From: Picocystis sp. L7
Lineage: Eukaryota > Chlorophyta > Picocystophyceae > Picocystales > Picocystaceae
Assembly (NCBI GenBank): GCA_020975725.1
Contig: QXJR01000004.1
Coordinates: forward strand, 434,001-498,000
Direction: 5' to 3'
DNA: 64,000 nucleotides
Every line of letters begins with the position of its first letter. Positions within the stretch are counted from its first letter, which is position 1. Positions 30,260 to 40,882 of the stretch are shown one piece after another. The notes beneath the pieces are model-generated. The model worked only from the letters and a program-made list of their open reading frames with translations, had not been told where the DNA came from and ran no database searches. Made by a program: the position numbers and the translations under genes.

Positions 30260-31775
30260 GGCGATGTGTGTACGCGCTCGAGTGGAGTCGGTCAGCTTGG
30301 TTCGGCGTGGAGCAATGAAGCACGATGCGGCGAGAAGTTGACGAAGGGATACACCCAGAGGCCAGGATCGCCCTTTGCCGATATACCCTGGCGTCTGAAT
30401 CTCTCCCTCCAGGAACCACGGGTGGGAGAGGAGAAGGAGGGTCGTCAGACGTGGAGGTGGAGATTCCTCGACGCAGAACGGATAATCGAGGATCCATGAC
30501 GGAGACGCCGTGCATTGGTGGAAGCTAGAGGACCAGGAGCTGCAGAGGACGGGCCCGGGTGGGGCACGGGACACGAGCGGGTCGAAGCGGGGGGCGATCA
30601 GGGGAAGGGCCGAATCCCTCGAAAGCGACGAGACCCGCAGAGGGCGAAGGGAGCTTGGCCCACATCCCGGCTCGGATCCAGGACAGGCGTCCCGTCCTCT
30701 GCGGTGAGCGATTTCACCGGTCGGATCTTCGGTACGGTCCCGTCCACCAATCGGAAGCCAGGGATCCTGTCCCCAGCTGAGAGGGGGAGGACGGGGCACC
30801 GGTGAATCGATCCTTTTCAACCCGGCTCCATTCTCCCTTTTCGAAGGGAAAGAAACTTGGGTTCATACAGCGGGAAACGGAGGCCAGGGAGAGGCCTTTC
30901 TCCGAGGATCCTACCGAAGCACGAACGCTGAACCGTCCCTCCACCACTCCGACAGGTCGTACGCAAACTCTCGTACGCACGACAAAGGAGAGGAACATCC
31001 GCGTTCGATGGGAACAGAGGAACGACCCGGTGAAATGCACGTCCGTCCGGAAACCCGAGGTGCATAAGGACCGTGCGGCGGGCCAGGCGAACCAGACTGG
31101 AACGTAACGTTCGGACTCGGTTGGATCGCGAGAACGAATCCAATCGTGACGCGAAACAGCGCCGATGGGAGCGAACCGACGTTTTTCCTACCGTTCTTTT
31201 CGTACGAGCGTCGTCTCCACCTCCCGCGCACGGTCGACCTTGCTGCGGAAGCCCAGGAATCCTTCCCCGCAGTTGGACGGTTCGATTCTCGGCGCGATGG
31301 AAGCTTCTGGTGTCCATCGACCGTTCCCGATGATGCTGCGTCGAATGGTAGCATCGACGTTCCTCAGAGGATTTTCGGCGTGTAGCGTGCACGTTGGAGC
31401 CGTTCGGGAATCCTGGCACGGCCATACCTTCGGCTTCTCCCGTCCGGTTCGTCGCGTCGTTCGGATTCCGTGCACGTCGACACGTGCGACGTCGGCATGC
31501 TCCCACCGCTCGGTTTCGATTGGCGATCTTCCACACACCTCCTCCGGTTCCCGGACCCTCCAGGTTTTCGTTCCTGGTCGCGCATTCGTGCTTGGATGCG
31601 TTCGGATCGCCCACGCGCCTTGGCACGACCTGCTTCGATCCCCCTTCCCTCCCTGCCCAGGGATCCCGCGAATCATTACCGAATATTCGCAAGGGGGGGG
31701 ATGGTCCGAGGCGTTTGTTCGTGCTTTGAGAAAGCAGGCGCACACCTGGCCGATGCAGGCGCGAAGAAGCGAGCG
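30260..31775. other. Divergent region between PsbX and TAF2
   Basis: About 1.5 kb with no supported gene. It is GC-rich and full of GGATCC-like and GGGACC words (GGATCC near 30495, 30676, 30768 and 30917; TTTTCGAAGGG near 30838). Frames are open on both strands but resemble nothing. It should hold the promoters of PsbX (leftward) and TAF2 (rightward). Confidence 0.35.
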
Positions 31776-34700
31776 ATGGCGAACGTAGAAGCCCACGACA
31801 GGGCCGAGGTGCTGTACCCTCGCAAGCAGAAGGTCTCGATCTGGATCGACCTCGCACAGAAGCGGCTGGAAGGGTGCGTGGGGAACCCTACGCCTCGGCT
31901 CCGGAACCGAAGACGATCACGAGAGGCGCTGGTGCACCATTCGAGGCGACTGACGCGTAAACGGCTGGATCAAGGTGCACGGAAATCACCTTCGAAGGAT
32001 CATGGACAGCAAGCGGAAAGGTGGGGCTGCATGCAAGGGGCATGCACGTGAAACGCGTGTCAGTGGGAAACCAACCGGCCGAATGGAACTGGAAGCCGAA
32101 CCCAGAAAGGCCAAAGACGCAAGTGTCCAGCAGAACAAGCAAAAATGCGGAATATGCGAGAAATTCGTATCGGCACGTCGTGGAAGAAGAAGCAAATCCT
32201 GAACTGGAAGTGAAGATGCCGAGACGGACAGGGAACAGTCCCTGCAGACTGATCATCGAATACAGCGTAGTGGAGCCAGAAAGGGGTTTTCGGTTTGGTG
32301 ATGGCTATGCCTTCACAGATATGTCATCACCAGGAAGGGCTACGACGAGGTATTGGGTACCTTGCGTGGAGAGAGTTGATGCACGATGTACGTGGGAGCT
32401 TCTACTGACCGTAGAGGAAGGTCAGGTCGTAGTGACTGGGGGGCTACTTAGGAAGATGGTCAAGTCTGTCATTGGCAACCAACAAAGACGAACCTATCAC
32501 TTCATGCAGTCCTGTCAAACTTCTTCAGTTGCACTTGGCATGGCAGTGGGGAGGTTTGGAGTGCTTGCTGATGCGCATATACAAACCATCACATATCTTG
32601 CACCTGAAGAGCAATTGGAACAGGTGAAAACAACAGTCAAGTTCCTCCATGCGCCATTCAAGTTATATGAGCAATTCCTTTCACGGAAGTTTCCATACGA
32701 CTCATTGCAAGTTGCTTTTTTGCCCAGCGAAGTAGGTTTCATTGGAGGAATATTTGCTGGTGCAGGCTTCATCCTTGCCTCAACTGATACCTTGGTCGAT
32801 AACAAAGTAGCAGAAGCAGCCATAGATGCTCGCATAGACTTGACTTTTGCGTTGGCTCAACAATGGTTTGGACCGATGGGCTGGGCTGTACCAGGCACTG
32901 CTGCTGATGCATGGATCACGGCTGGGCTAGCAGACTATTTGACTGACCTCTTTGTGACGAAATCCCTGGGGGGATTTGAGAGCCAGGTGCGGTCTTCAAA
33001 ACGCCGCGAGGCTGTCTTGCAAGCTGATGATGGTGCTAGCCCTCCTCTTTGCCCTAAAGTTGTTCATCCAGCACTTGCGTCTGAACTACTCTCACCGACA
33101 AAGATCCGTATCTGGAGAGCAGGGGCTGTGCTGAGAATGCTACAAAGGAAGGTGGGGCAAGAGGCCTTTCGAAAACTAGTTTGCAAATTTCTTCAAACAG
33201 CAGGACCAAGTGAAACAGAGAGGCAAGCTGACGGCACAAGTCATGCCAGCCGATCTCCTACTGTGCTCACTTCAACTCTCACTCGAGAGTGCCATAAACT
33301 TTGTGGGATGGCGAAAGCAGAGGTTGAAGCATTCTTTCATAGATGGATATACAGTACAGGTCTTCCTAGAATACAGGCCGCTTTTGCGTATAGCAAGAAG
33401 AAGAATTTTCTAGAGGTCGCGATCAAGCAAGAGGGTTCTCCATCTGCACGTGCTGCTGCACAGGCAGCAGTCGATGCTGGAGGGGCGCTCGGGTTTGCCG
33501 GAAGTATTACCTTGCGCGTGGCTGAAGTTGATGGAACTTTTGACCACGTTCTCTCGTTGGCTGGTGAGGGCTTTGTCCTGTCAACCATTCAAGTCCACTC
33601 CAGGGTTGGTAGTAAGCGGGCAGGTTCCAAGCGAAAGCGTGCCAAAGATGAAAACGATCCTTTTCCCGACCCCGCAGATGATCTACCATACACAGTTCCA
33701 GTCCTGTGGGTGGACCTCGATCCCGAAGAGGACTGGCTAGCTACAGTCGAGATTACCCAGCCTCAGTCATTCTGGATCAACCAGGTTAGGAGGGACACGG
33801 GAGCTTCAAGTAGAATAAGAGCCCTCCACGGTCTTGAGAGAAGCATTCAAGAAAATGTTGCCAGTGGTCTTGAGGTTTCTCTGAGTGCCATCAATGCCCT
33901 GCGGTCCGTACTGCATGATAAACAAGTGTTCTACAGAGTGCGGATGGAGGCTGCATCTGCACTGACAAGCCTGGGCGTTCAAGGGCTGCAGTTTTTGATT
34001 GAATTTTACAAGGGCCTCAACTTTGATAGCATCACAAACAAGCCAAACCCAAACGATTTTCAGAATCTCTCAGACTATTTTGCGTCTGTTGCAGCAATTA
34101 GCGCAATTGGGAATGTGCACACTAGCAACAGAACGTCCCCGGTGGAAGCTATCAACTTTCTTCTGCAGCTTCTTGAAAGCAACGACAATTCCGTCAATAC
34201 GTTTGATGATAGCTTCTTCTTGGCATCCATTGTTGAAGCACTGGGAAAAGTACGTGCTCCAAACAGCAGAACTCTGTTCCAGATACTCGAGGAGATCGAT
34301 GGGCTCATGGTCCTGGATACTGTGTCATATTCGTACCAAAATGTGGTAACGTCTGCTTGCTTGACTGCATTAACCACGCTCGCCCTTGCTTTACCGAAAG
34401 AAAGAGGGCAGAGAATTGGTGCAAGTTTGCAGACATTGTTCAAAAACTACCTTGAAAGCGATTGCGTGCACCAAAGTGCAAGATTGACCGCAATGAAATG
34501 TGCACTGCAACTTCACTTTGGTATGGATCAGGGACTGTCCGCAGTTCAACTCCTTGCCTCCATCATAAAGCAAGAAAAAGCAGAAGGAATGGTCTATGCC
34601 ATGGTTCAATGTCTCCTTTCTTTGCTACCTTCTTCACCGAAGATAGAGAAATCGTCAAGGAGGTTGATGCAACATTATTTCAACATGTTGGAGGGCAGGG

Positions 34701-35551
34701 ATTGGGGAAGTTGTCCTGCTATCCAACGGCTGGTATTTGACATGTTGCAGAAGATTGCTGGTCAACCCTTGACTTTAAATGCGAGTTTTGTGAGTGGGAG
34801 TAAAATGCCGAGCCCGCAGCAGCCCTCGTTGAAAGTAAAGCTCTTCCATAGGACGCACTCGGACATTGGTACCCAGCCGAGTGCTGCAGGTCGCTCAGGC
34901 ATCACTGTTCGTCAACCAAAGGAGGTTTTGGAAGAAGTGACGAAGCCGTTGCCAAGGCAGGAAGAGATAGCGCAAGACGTACACAAACCCCTTGAGGTAG
35001 CAAAGGAGGAATCGAAACCACATGTTGTCAAGACTGACACACGTAGCCCAAGAACCCAAGGAGCAGTCGGTGTTGCAGAGGGAGAACAGGGCAGTGTTGC
35101 AGGCACAGCATCACCGAAGGCCACTGAAAAACAACCTGAAACTGCCAGGACCGACATGCAACCAGCCATCTCAGGCTCACCGGTGGCTGCGCCCGTTGCC
35201 TCTCAAGCTGTAAATGGCAGTGCAAAAGCTAAATCTGCCACTGACGGAACAGACGTACCGCGCAAATCCTCTGGACTCAGTCTGAAGATCAAGTTGAAGC
35301 CATTCCCTGCACCACCATTCAGTGACTCCAAAGCACCTGCTCGTGAGCAACCTTCTACGGTATCTGATCCACGGGTATCATCGGTACCTGCTCCTTCAGG
35401 CACTGTCATGCCTAGCAATGACCTGGATTATGAAGCCCTGAAAAAAATTCCTAAAGATCAAATGACCAGGGAACAGCGACGTGCTTACAAGCTCTTGAAA
35501 CGCAGCAAGAAGGAAATGAAAAGGGACAGAAAGACAGGCGATAAACAATAA
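31776..35551 (+). CDS. TAF2: TAF2, TFIID subunit (M1-aminopeptidase-like scaffold)
   Basis: 1,224 aa from exons 31776-31873 and 31975-35551 (donor gtgcgtgg, acceptor tcaag). TAF2 helps TFIID bind initiator DNA at core promoters. The first exon gives KQKVSIWIDLAQKRLEG and the second continues CTEITFEG...KVGLHARGMHVKRVSV, the beta-strand start of the M1 fold. ARCTWELLLTVEE and IDARIDLTFALAQQWFG mark the aminopeptidase-like domain, which lacks the zinc HExxH, as in TAF2. HEAT-like repeats follow (about 600-950). The tail is Pro/Ser/Lys-rich and ends in a basic stretch (RAYKLLKRSKKEMKRDRK). The unspliced frame has no good start: its first codon is GTG and a stop lies just upstream. Confidence 0.9.
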
Positions 35552-35632
35552 GGAATAACTCGTAGCACATTTACACGATCTCCGGCCATTCACTCCTTGT
35601 CTCCGTGCATTAGCTTACCACGAAGCACGAGT

Positions 35633-36706
35633 TTATTTGACGGCCTGGGTTGTGTCTTTCTTCAAAATTGCTGCCATGGCGTCAAATATCGTTTTGTATT
35701 TGAAATCGAATCCAGCTTCAAGGGTTCTAGATGGCAGCACTTGCTGCCCTTCTAGGACGGTTGCTGCTCCTTCCCCCAAGACTGCTTGTAGCACCACGGA
35801 TGGTACTGGCAACCAGGAAGAACGGCCCATGTTCCTTGCAATGGCTTCGCAAGTATCTTCCATTTTTACAGGGTTGGGTGCAGTACCGTTGTAGATGCCT
35901 TGATACTTCTCGTTGCGGGAGGCCTCCACTAGCAATCGTACCAAGTCCTCTCGGTGGATCCAACTGAACCATTGCTTTCCGGACCCTACAGGTCCCCCAG
36001 CAAACATCTGGAAGGCGGGCAGCATCCTTCCCAGTGCCCCTCCATCTCTCTCCAGCGTGACTCCGATTCGCACGATTGCAAGCCTCGTCTTCGGGTCCAC
36101 CTTTTGCGCTTCTTTCTCCCAAGCTTGGCACACCTGTGCAAGGTAGTCGTTCCCTGGTGGGCTCTTTTCGTCGAAAGTGGCCGTGTCGGAAGTGCCGTAG
36201 TATCCCACTGCGGACGCGCTGACGAGCGTCGAGGGTCTTTTCCCGTCGGGACAGCCGTTGATGGCCTCGACTATGGATCTAGTGGCATTGACGCGGCTGT
36301 CCATGATTTCGGCTTTGATGTGTTCCGACCACCTCGAAGCCACAGGTTCACCCGCCAGGTTGATCACTGCGTCGCACGAACAGATGGCTTCTTTCCACTG
36401 CGCGGGGATTGCCACGCGCACCTCTTCATCTTGCAGTGCTTTTTTCGCCTTCTCTGCCTCTCTTGTGAGCACGCACACTTGGCATCCATTCCGCAAGAGT
36501 TCCTTCACCACTTCCTTTCCGATGAATCCCGTACCACCGGACACGCACACCCGTCGCGGCGTCTCTCCGTTCTCGGATCCTCCCATGGCGTGCAGTTGTT
36601 CCCTTCTGTCCTTTCTCTCCCTCCTGGACCCCCTCGGACGCGCCTGTTTCGACACGCAAGTGCGCATCTCGCGCGCCTCTTCGTCCTGACCTCCGCCGTC
36701 TCCCAT
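35633..36706 (-). CDS. GC1: SDR39U1/GC1-type epimerase, chloroplast (division-related)
   Basis: 357 aa from the ATG at 36706; ATGs at 36667 and 36586 are alternatives. This atypical SDR family has a Rossmann fold with GGTGFIG at the start of the domain and SASAVGYYG as the active-site YxxG region. INLAGEPVASRW is diagnostic for the SDR39U1/YfcH group. The Arabidopsis chloroplast member is GIANT CHLOROPLAST 1 (SulA), which affects plastid division; the reaction is unknown. The first ~50 residues (MGDGGGQDEE then a run of Arg/Lys/Ser) may be targeting sequence. Ends 81 bp from TAF2 and starts back-to-back with PYRR. Confidence 0.88.
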   Translation of the reverse strand: MGDGGGQDEEAREMRTCVSKQARPRGSRRERKDRREQLHAMGGSENGETPRRVCVSGGTGFIGKEVVKELLRNGCQVCVLTREAEKAKKALQDEEVRVAIPAQWKEAICSCDAVINLAGEPVASRWSEHIKAEIMDSRVNATRSIVEAINGCPDGKRPSTLVSASAVGYYGTSDTATFDEKSPPGNDYLAQVCQAWEKEAQKVDPKTRLAIVRIGVTLERDGGALGRMLPAFQMFAGGPVGSGKQWFSWIHREDLVRLLVEASRNEKYQGIYNGTAPNPVKMEDTCEAIARNMGRSSWLPVPSVVLQAVLGEGAATVLEGQQVLPSRTLEAGFDFKYKTIFDAMAAILKKDTTQAVK

Positions 36707-36878
36707 CGACGCGTCGATCCACACCACGCTTCAATGACCGCAATAAGGGTCTGTCCATGCAGTCCCCGATGGACCGTCTCGTGGACCGCAAAGACCGCTG
36801 TCTTTGTTCGGGGGGGTCGAGGGGACCTACGTGTGGGGGGGGGGCGCATTCGGATGTGGGAAAGGACACGTGGAAGAC
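36707..36878. promoter_or_regulatory. Compact bidirectional promoter of GC1 and PYRR
   Basis: Only 172 bp separate the two start codons. The middle carries GGACCGCAAAGACCG at 36783-36797, with a related GACCGCAATAAGGGTC near 36736 and GGACCG near 36771. The same 15-base word lies upstream of TIC21 and, slightly altered, between PsbP and SerRS. Confidence 0.55.
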
Positions 36879-38696
36879 ATGGGCATGGCCGTGACACGGT
36901 CCTTTCGGGTGGGAAAGACGAGACACGTGAAGGGCAGATGCAATGGGAAGACCACAGGAAGCAGGGAAGGAAGGTGGAGGGCCGAAGACCTGGAACGGCT
37001 GGCGGAATCTGCCGCACTGGCCGGCGCTTCCAGAGGACATACGGCGCCGCACCCACACACCGGATGCGTGCTGGTCAGTGGAGACGGACGTGTGCTCGCC
37101 CAGACCCATCAGAGGGGACAAGGGACCCTGAGTGCACCTGCAGAAGCGATCGCTGCCGCACGTGAAGCCGCTAGAGGAGCGACCGCCTACCTGAACTTGG
37201 AACCGTGCGTCTGTGCTGGAGACAGGACCCAAGTGGAAGAACTCGTGACTGGTGGCGTGAAAAGAGTCGTACTGGGAATGAGACACCCGCTCGAATGTGC
37301 GAGAGAAGGGGCGATCGAAGAGTTGCAAAGGGCCGGAGTGCACGTGGACGTGCTGGAAGATCTCCTGGATGTTGCAGAAGAAGGGAGCCCGGAAGCTCAG
37401 ACCTTGTCCGCGTGCCTGCATGTAAACGAAGACCTCCTACATCTGGCAGCCACAGGCAAACCCATGAGTACTCTCAAGTATGCCATGACAATGGATGGGA
37501 AGATCGCCACTACGAAAATGCACGCTGCGTGGGTCACTGCCCCGGAAGCACGGGGACTCGTGTTCCAGGAACGGGCTCTCTCCGATGCAGTCATTGTTGG
37601 CGGCAACACTGTACGCAGGGACGATCCGCAGCTTACTACCAGGCAGGAAGGGGGACACCATCCTGTACGAATCGTCATGTCCAGGACGCTTGCTCTGCCC
37701 GAAGATGCGAAGCTGTGGAATGTGAGTCAGGCACCAACCGTTGTGATGACCCAGAGGGGGGCACGCTCACAATTCCAGCAGCGTCTACGATCCATGGGCG
37801 TGCAGGTTGTGGAATTCGACTTCTTGAACCCCCTGTCTGTAGCAGACTACTGTGTCGAAAGAGGTTTCCTTCGCGTCCTCTGGGAATGTGGCGGTACGTT
37901 GGCCGCTCCAGCCATCGCATCTGGAGTGATCCACAAGACGATGGCTTTTGTAGCACCCAAGATAATCGGGGGCTCGGGCGCGCCCACGCCATGCGGTGAT
38001 CTTGGGTACGTGGAGATGACACAAGCACTTCCCGTGGACGTGTCTGGGGTCCAGCAGGTCGGCCCGGACATCCTCATTTCAGGATACCTCCCTTCTTCAG
38101 GCGGTGTTCGCACACTTGCCAGGAGGATTGCCAAGTCTAGCGGCCAGCAGCATGCAAAGTCGAAGGATAGGACAGTTTCATTCTACAAAGCATGGAATTT
38201 GAACGGGTACCTGTCCAACTTCTCTCCGCATTCTATCACTCTGCCAATGGACAACGGGGAACCCGTCAGTTGGCTCACTGTTGAGCACTTTTATCAGGCG
38301 TCCAAATTTTTGGGTGTGGAAAATTCTGAAGCGAGAGAGACTGTGCAGAGGATTAAGGACGCTCCATCCCCAGAGGAGGCAGCAAGAATAGGTAGGCGTG
38401 CTGAGGTGCTTCATCCCGAGCTTGTTATCCCGAACTGGGACAAGACGAAACTTGAGGTGATGCACAAGGCAGTGAAGGCCAAGTTTTCCTCTCATGAGAA
38501 CATCCGGGAGTTGTTGTTGGGGATCACTGGGGAGATTGTAGAGGCATCTCCCCACGACTTTTTTTGGGGATGTGGTTACGACAAGACAGGCAGCAACCAC
38601 TTGGGTGAAGTTCTCCAGGCGGTGAGGCAGGAGCTGCTGGAAGAGCGAAACGTCATCAAGCAGGGTGGTGAAAATCAAGGAGTTGGCTGCATTTGA
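36879..38696 (+). CDS. PYRR: PYRR: riboflavin reductase with dead deaminase and COG3236 domain
   Basis: 605 aa from the ATG at 36879 (36885 is possible). The enzyme reduces the ribosyl-pyrimidine intermediate of riboflavin synthesis in plastids. Residues about 30-170 are a RibD deaminase domain that has lost its zinc site: the HAE motif reads APAEA and the paired cysteines are not conserved (EPCVCAGDRTQ). The reductase domain (about 190-420) is intact, with LKYAMTMDGKIA and DAVIVGGNTVRRDDPQLTTR. The C-terminal COG3236/YbiA-type N-glycosidase domain (about 450-600) has AWNLNGYLSNFSPH, VEHFYQASKF and FFWGCGYDKTGSNHLG. This three-part layout is exactly plant PYRR (Arabidopsis PHS1). Confidence 0.93.
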   Translation: MGMAVTRSFRVGKTRHVKGRCNGKTTGSREGRWRAEDLERLAESAALAGASRGHTAPHPHTGCVLVSGDGRVLAQTHQRGQGTLSAPAEAIAAAREAARGATAYLNLEPCVCAGDRTQVEELVTGGVKRVVLGMRHPLECAREGAIEELQRAGVHVDVLEDLLDVAEEGSPEAQTLSACLHVNEDLLHLAATGKPMSTLKYAMTMDGKIATTKMHAAWVTAPEARGLVFQERALSDAVIVGGNTVRRDDPQLTTRQEGGHHPVRIVMSRTLALPEDAKLWNVSQAPTVVMTQRGARSQFQQRLRSMGVQVVEFDFLNPLSVADYCVERGFLRVLWECGGTLAAPAIASGVIHKTMAFVAPKIIGGSGAPTPCGDLGYVEMTQALPVDVSGVQQVGPDILISGYLPSSGGVRTLARRIAKSSGQQHAKSKDRTVSFYKAWNLNGYLSNFSPHSITLPMDNGEPVSWLTVEHFYQASKFLGVENSEARETVQRIKDAPSPEEAARIGRRAEVLHPELVIPNWDKTKLEVMHKAVKAKFSSHENIRELLLGITGEIVEASPHDFFWGCGYDKTGSNHLGEVLQAVRQELLEERNVIKQGGENQGVGCI

Positions 38697-39568
38697 AAAG
38701 CCTTTTTTATGCAGTTTGAGCGAAAGAGGCATCGAAGAGCGACTGGATTGTCCCTTTTTCGGAGCTCCGCCAAACCTCTGCGTCACCATTGTTCCGTACA
38801 TATCACCATCTGCCAGCAAAGAATAAAAGCGGTTCATGGTGTACATCTTAATGATCATTATCCACTGCAATTAGTTGATTGAATTCTGGGTCCTTTCCGT
38901 TGCTATGTTCTCGACCCTGCTCGTGGCGTTTAGCCACTGGGTATGGGAAGCCTAGGCTTTTACGGCATGACGTAGGCCTGCCAGAAGAATCCACGGACTT
39001 TCATCCGTCCAATTTGTCTTCTTTTGCTTCGAGTGCGAGGTCCCATTGTTCCACTTTCCCGTCCTCCGCCATTGGATCCTTGTTTTGCATCCACTCATGG
39101 CTCCTGGGTTTCCCTTGGGCTGCGAACCCGAGGGATCGTGAGGCCGGGTAACAAGGGGGTCGAAATCCCCTCCAGCACCGGACCGTCGCACCGAGCATTA
39201 ATTCACGATGCATCTCATCTACCCTCGAAGACGGGGTGAAAAAGCTTCCCTTCTGACGTCCTCCCTGTCTCGCATCGATATCTCCTTCGAAAGATTGCGA
39301 TTGTGGATCGAGATCTTTTTCCTGGTTCTGGTCCTCCGGGGTTCGGCGGGGGGGGAAGATCTCCAGGGATCAGATGACGAGCCGGATCGAAGTTAACCTC
39401 CCTTCTTTCGAATGAACCTCGCCTTCCTGGCCCCTCCTTTCCTGTCCTTTGGATCGGGCTCGATGGATGTAAGTCCGAGTTCAGGGAATGGATGGGGTCC
39501 AGGGCCCACACCACCTGGGAGACAGGAGACACGAATCGGACGTGTGGTGGTGCAGGCGGCGCAACGGG
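38697..39568. other. Intergenic: PYRR 3' flank and GUN4 promoter
   Basis: About 870 bp. No gene is seen. CTTCGAAAG occurs near 39286 and GGATCC near 39076. The last 200 bases are GC-rich and probably the GUN4 promoter and leader. Confidence 0.35.
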
Positions 39569-40491
39569 ATGGCAACCGCAACGAATGCACGCGTGCAGAA
39601 CGTCACCAAGGCCAACGGACGCCTGGAGGGACGGAACAGAACGAGGAACGTCGTGGCCGCACGAGCGACCTACGTGAGGAACCCAAGATCCAGCGCACGC
39701 GCCACGTGGAACCCGACGCAAGCGAGGACGGCCAGGCTTGCTGCTGCTGCTGTGGATGCTGGAAGCAAATCCGATGCACCCGAACCAGTGCCGGAGGTGC
39801 CGCTGGAATCGAAGGTACGCGTAGCTATGCTTCTCGTCCGAGACGAGACGCCTCGATGGATAGACGAGACGCGGATGATTGACACAGACGCTCTGGCTTC
39901 GGAAAACGTGTAGGTAGGTGTGGATTACACGACCTTGAGGGACTGTCTCAGTGCCGGAGAATGGGAAGAAGCCGACAATGAAACAAGGAGGCTATTGATC
40001 GTGCTGGTAAGTGTGTGCCCACGCGAACGGACGATTCCTTCGCGCCCATCCTTGTTCGAGACAATGGTGACAGCTCGCTGACGGATTATCTCGTAAAGGC
40101 TGGACCTGATGCGCAGAAGAGAGGCTGGGTGTATTTCACGGAAGTGAAAAACATCTCTGCAGTGGATTTGGGGACGATGGACAAGCTCTGGGTAGCATAC
40201 AGCAAGGGAAACTATGGATACAGCGTGCAACGCAAAATCTGGTTGCAGTGCAAGAAGGAGTGGGGGCCCTTCTTCAAGAAGATTGACTGGACCACGGGAG
40301 AAAACAACTCCTATAGGAAATGGCCGGAAGATTTTCAGTGGAGGTCAGATGCAGCGAAAGGACATCTTCCGCTCACCAATGCCTTGCGCGGCACCCAACT
40401 GATCACTGCTGTTTTCGAGCACCCGGCAATCGCTGGGACCGATGAGGCCAAAGCTGCACCAAAGCAGAAGAAGAAGCTTTTCAACTTCTGA
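39569..40491 (+). CDS. GUN4: GUN4, chlorophyll synthesis regulator
   Basis: 243 aa from exons 39569-39814, 39914-40006 and 40099-40491. GUN4 binds protoporphyrin and Mg-protoporphyrin, stimulates Mg-chelatase in the plastid and takes part in plastid-to-nucleus signalling. Exon 2 gives VGVDYTTLRDCLSAGEWEEA and exon 3 AGPDAQKRGWVYFTEV, then the core KIDWTTGENNSYRKWP and GHLPLTNALRGTQL, which are diagnostic. Donors are gtacgcg and gtaagtg; acceptors are gtgtag and taaag. The first ~60 residues (MATATNARVQNV..., Arg/Ala/Thr-rich) are a transit peptide. The C-terminus is basic and ends KKKLFNF. Confidence 0.95.
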
Positions 40492-40882
40492 GCATATGTT
40501 CCCATGCTTCTTGGTTAGCAGACGTTCGTCTACCGTTGTGGCTTCAGATGGGGTTCGCGAAGCTCGCCCCTCGTCTTCACAGGAACGCCACCTGCATGTT
40601 TGTCCAGACTGTAAAGAGGCAAGCAATGTTTTTCTACCCACCCATGTTTCCCGTGGTCGTTGGCCTCCACCGTGCTGCATTCCTCGAATTCGTTTGTTTG
40701 TACGTGTAAATGGGCAATGGGGCACCCATCCATTGACCAGTTCGCCATTTCGTCATCCGCAGCATCACTTGGTGAGGCACATCGTTTGGAGTTGGAAGGG
40801 CGCACGTCTTGATTGTCCCTGGACGCCCTTTCGAAGACGTTCCCTTGCGTCCGAGAATGCTGAGCGCGTTCCAGCGACAAGG
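40492..40882. other. Intergenic between GUN4 and the UVSSA-like gene
   Basis: 390 bp. The UVSSA frame stays open through this stretch to an ATG at 40442 inside GUN4, but the translation resembles nothing, so I take it as GUN4 3' UTR and promoter. Confidence 0.35.

Noticed and set aside
30131-30820. Minus-strand open frame of about 229 codons
   Set aside because: Only its last part, from ATG 30259, fits a transit peptide for PsbX; the upstream part is taken as leader and promoter.
31270-31300. tRNA B-box-like word GGTTCGATTCTC
   Set aside because: The flanks do not form a T-arm or cloverleaf.
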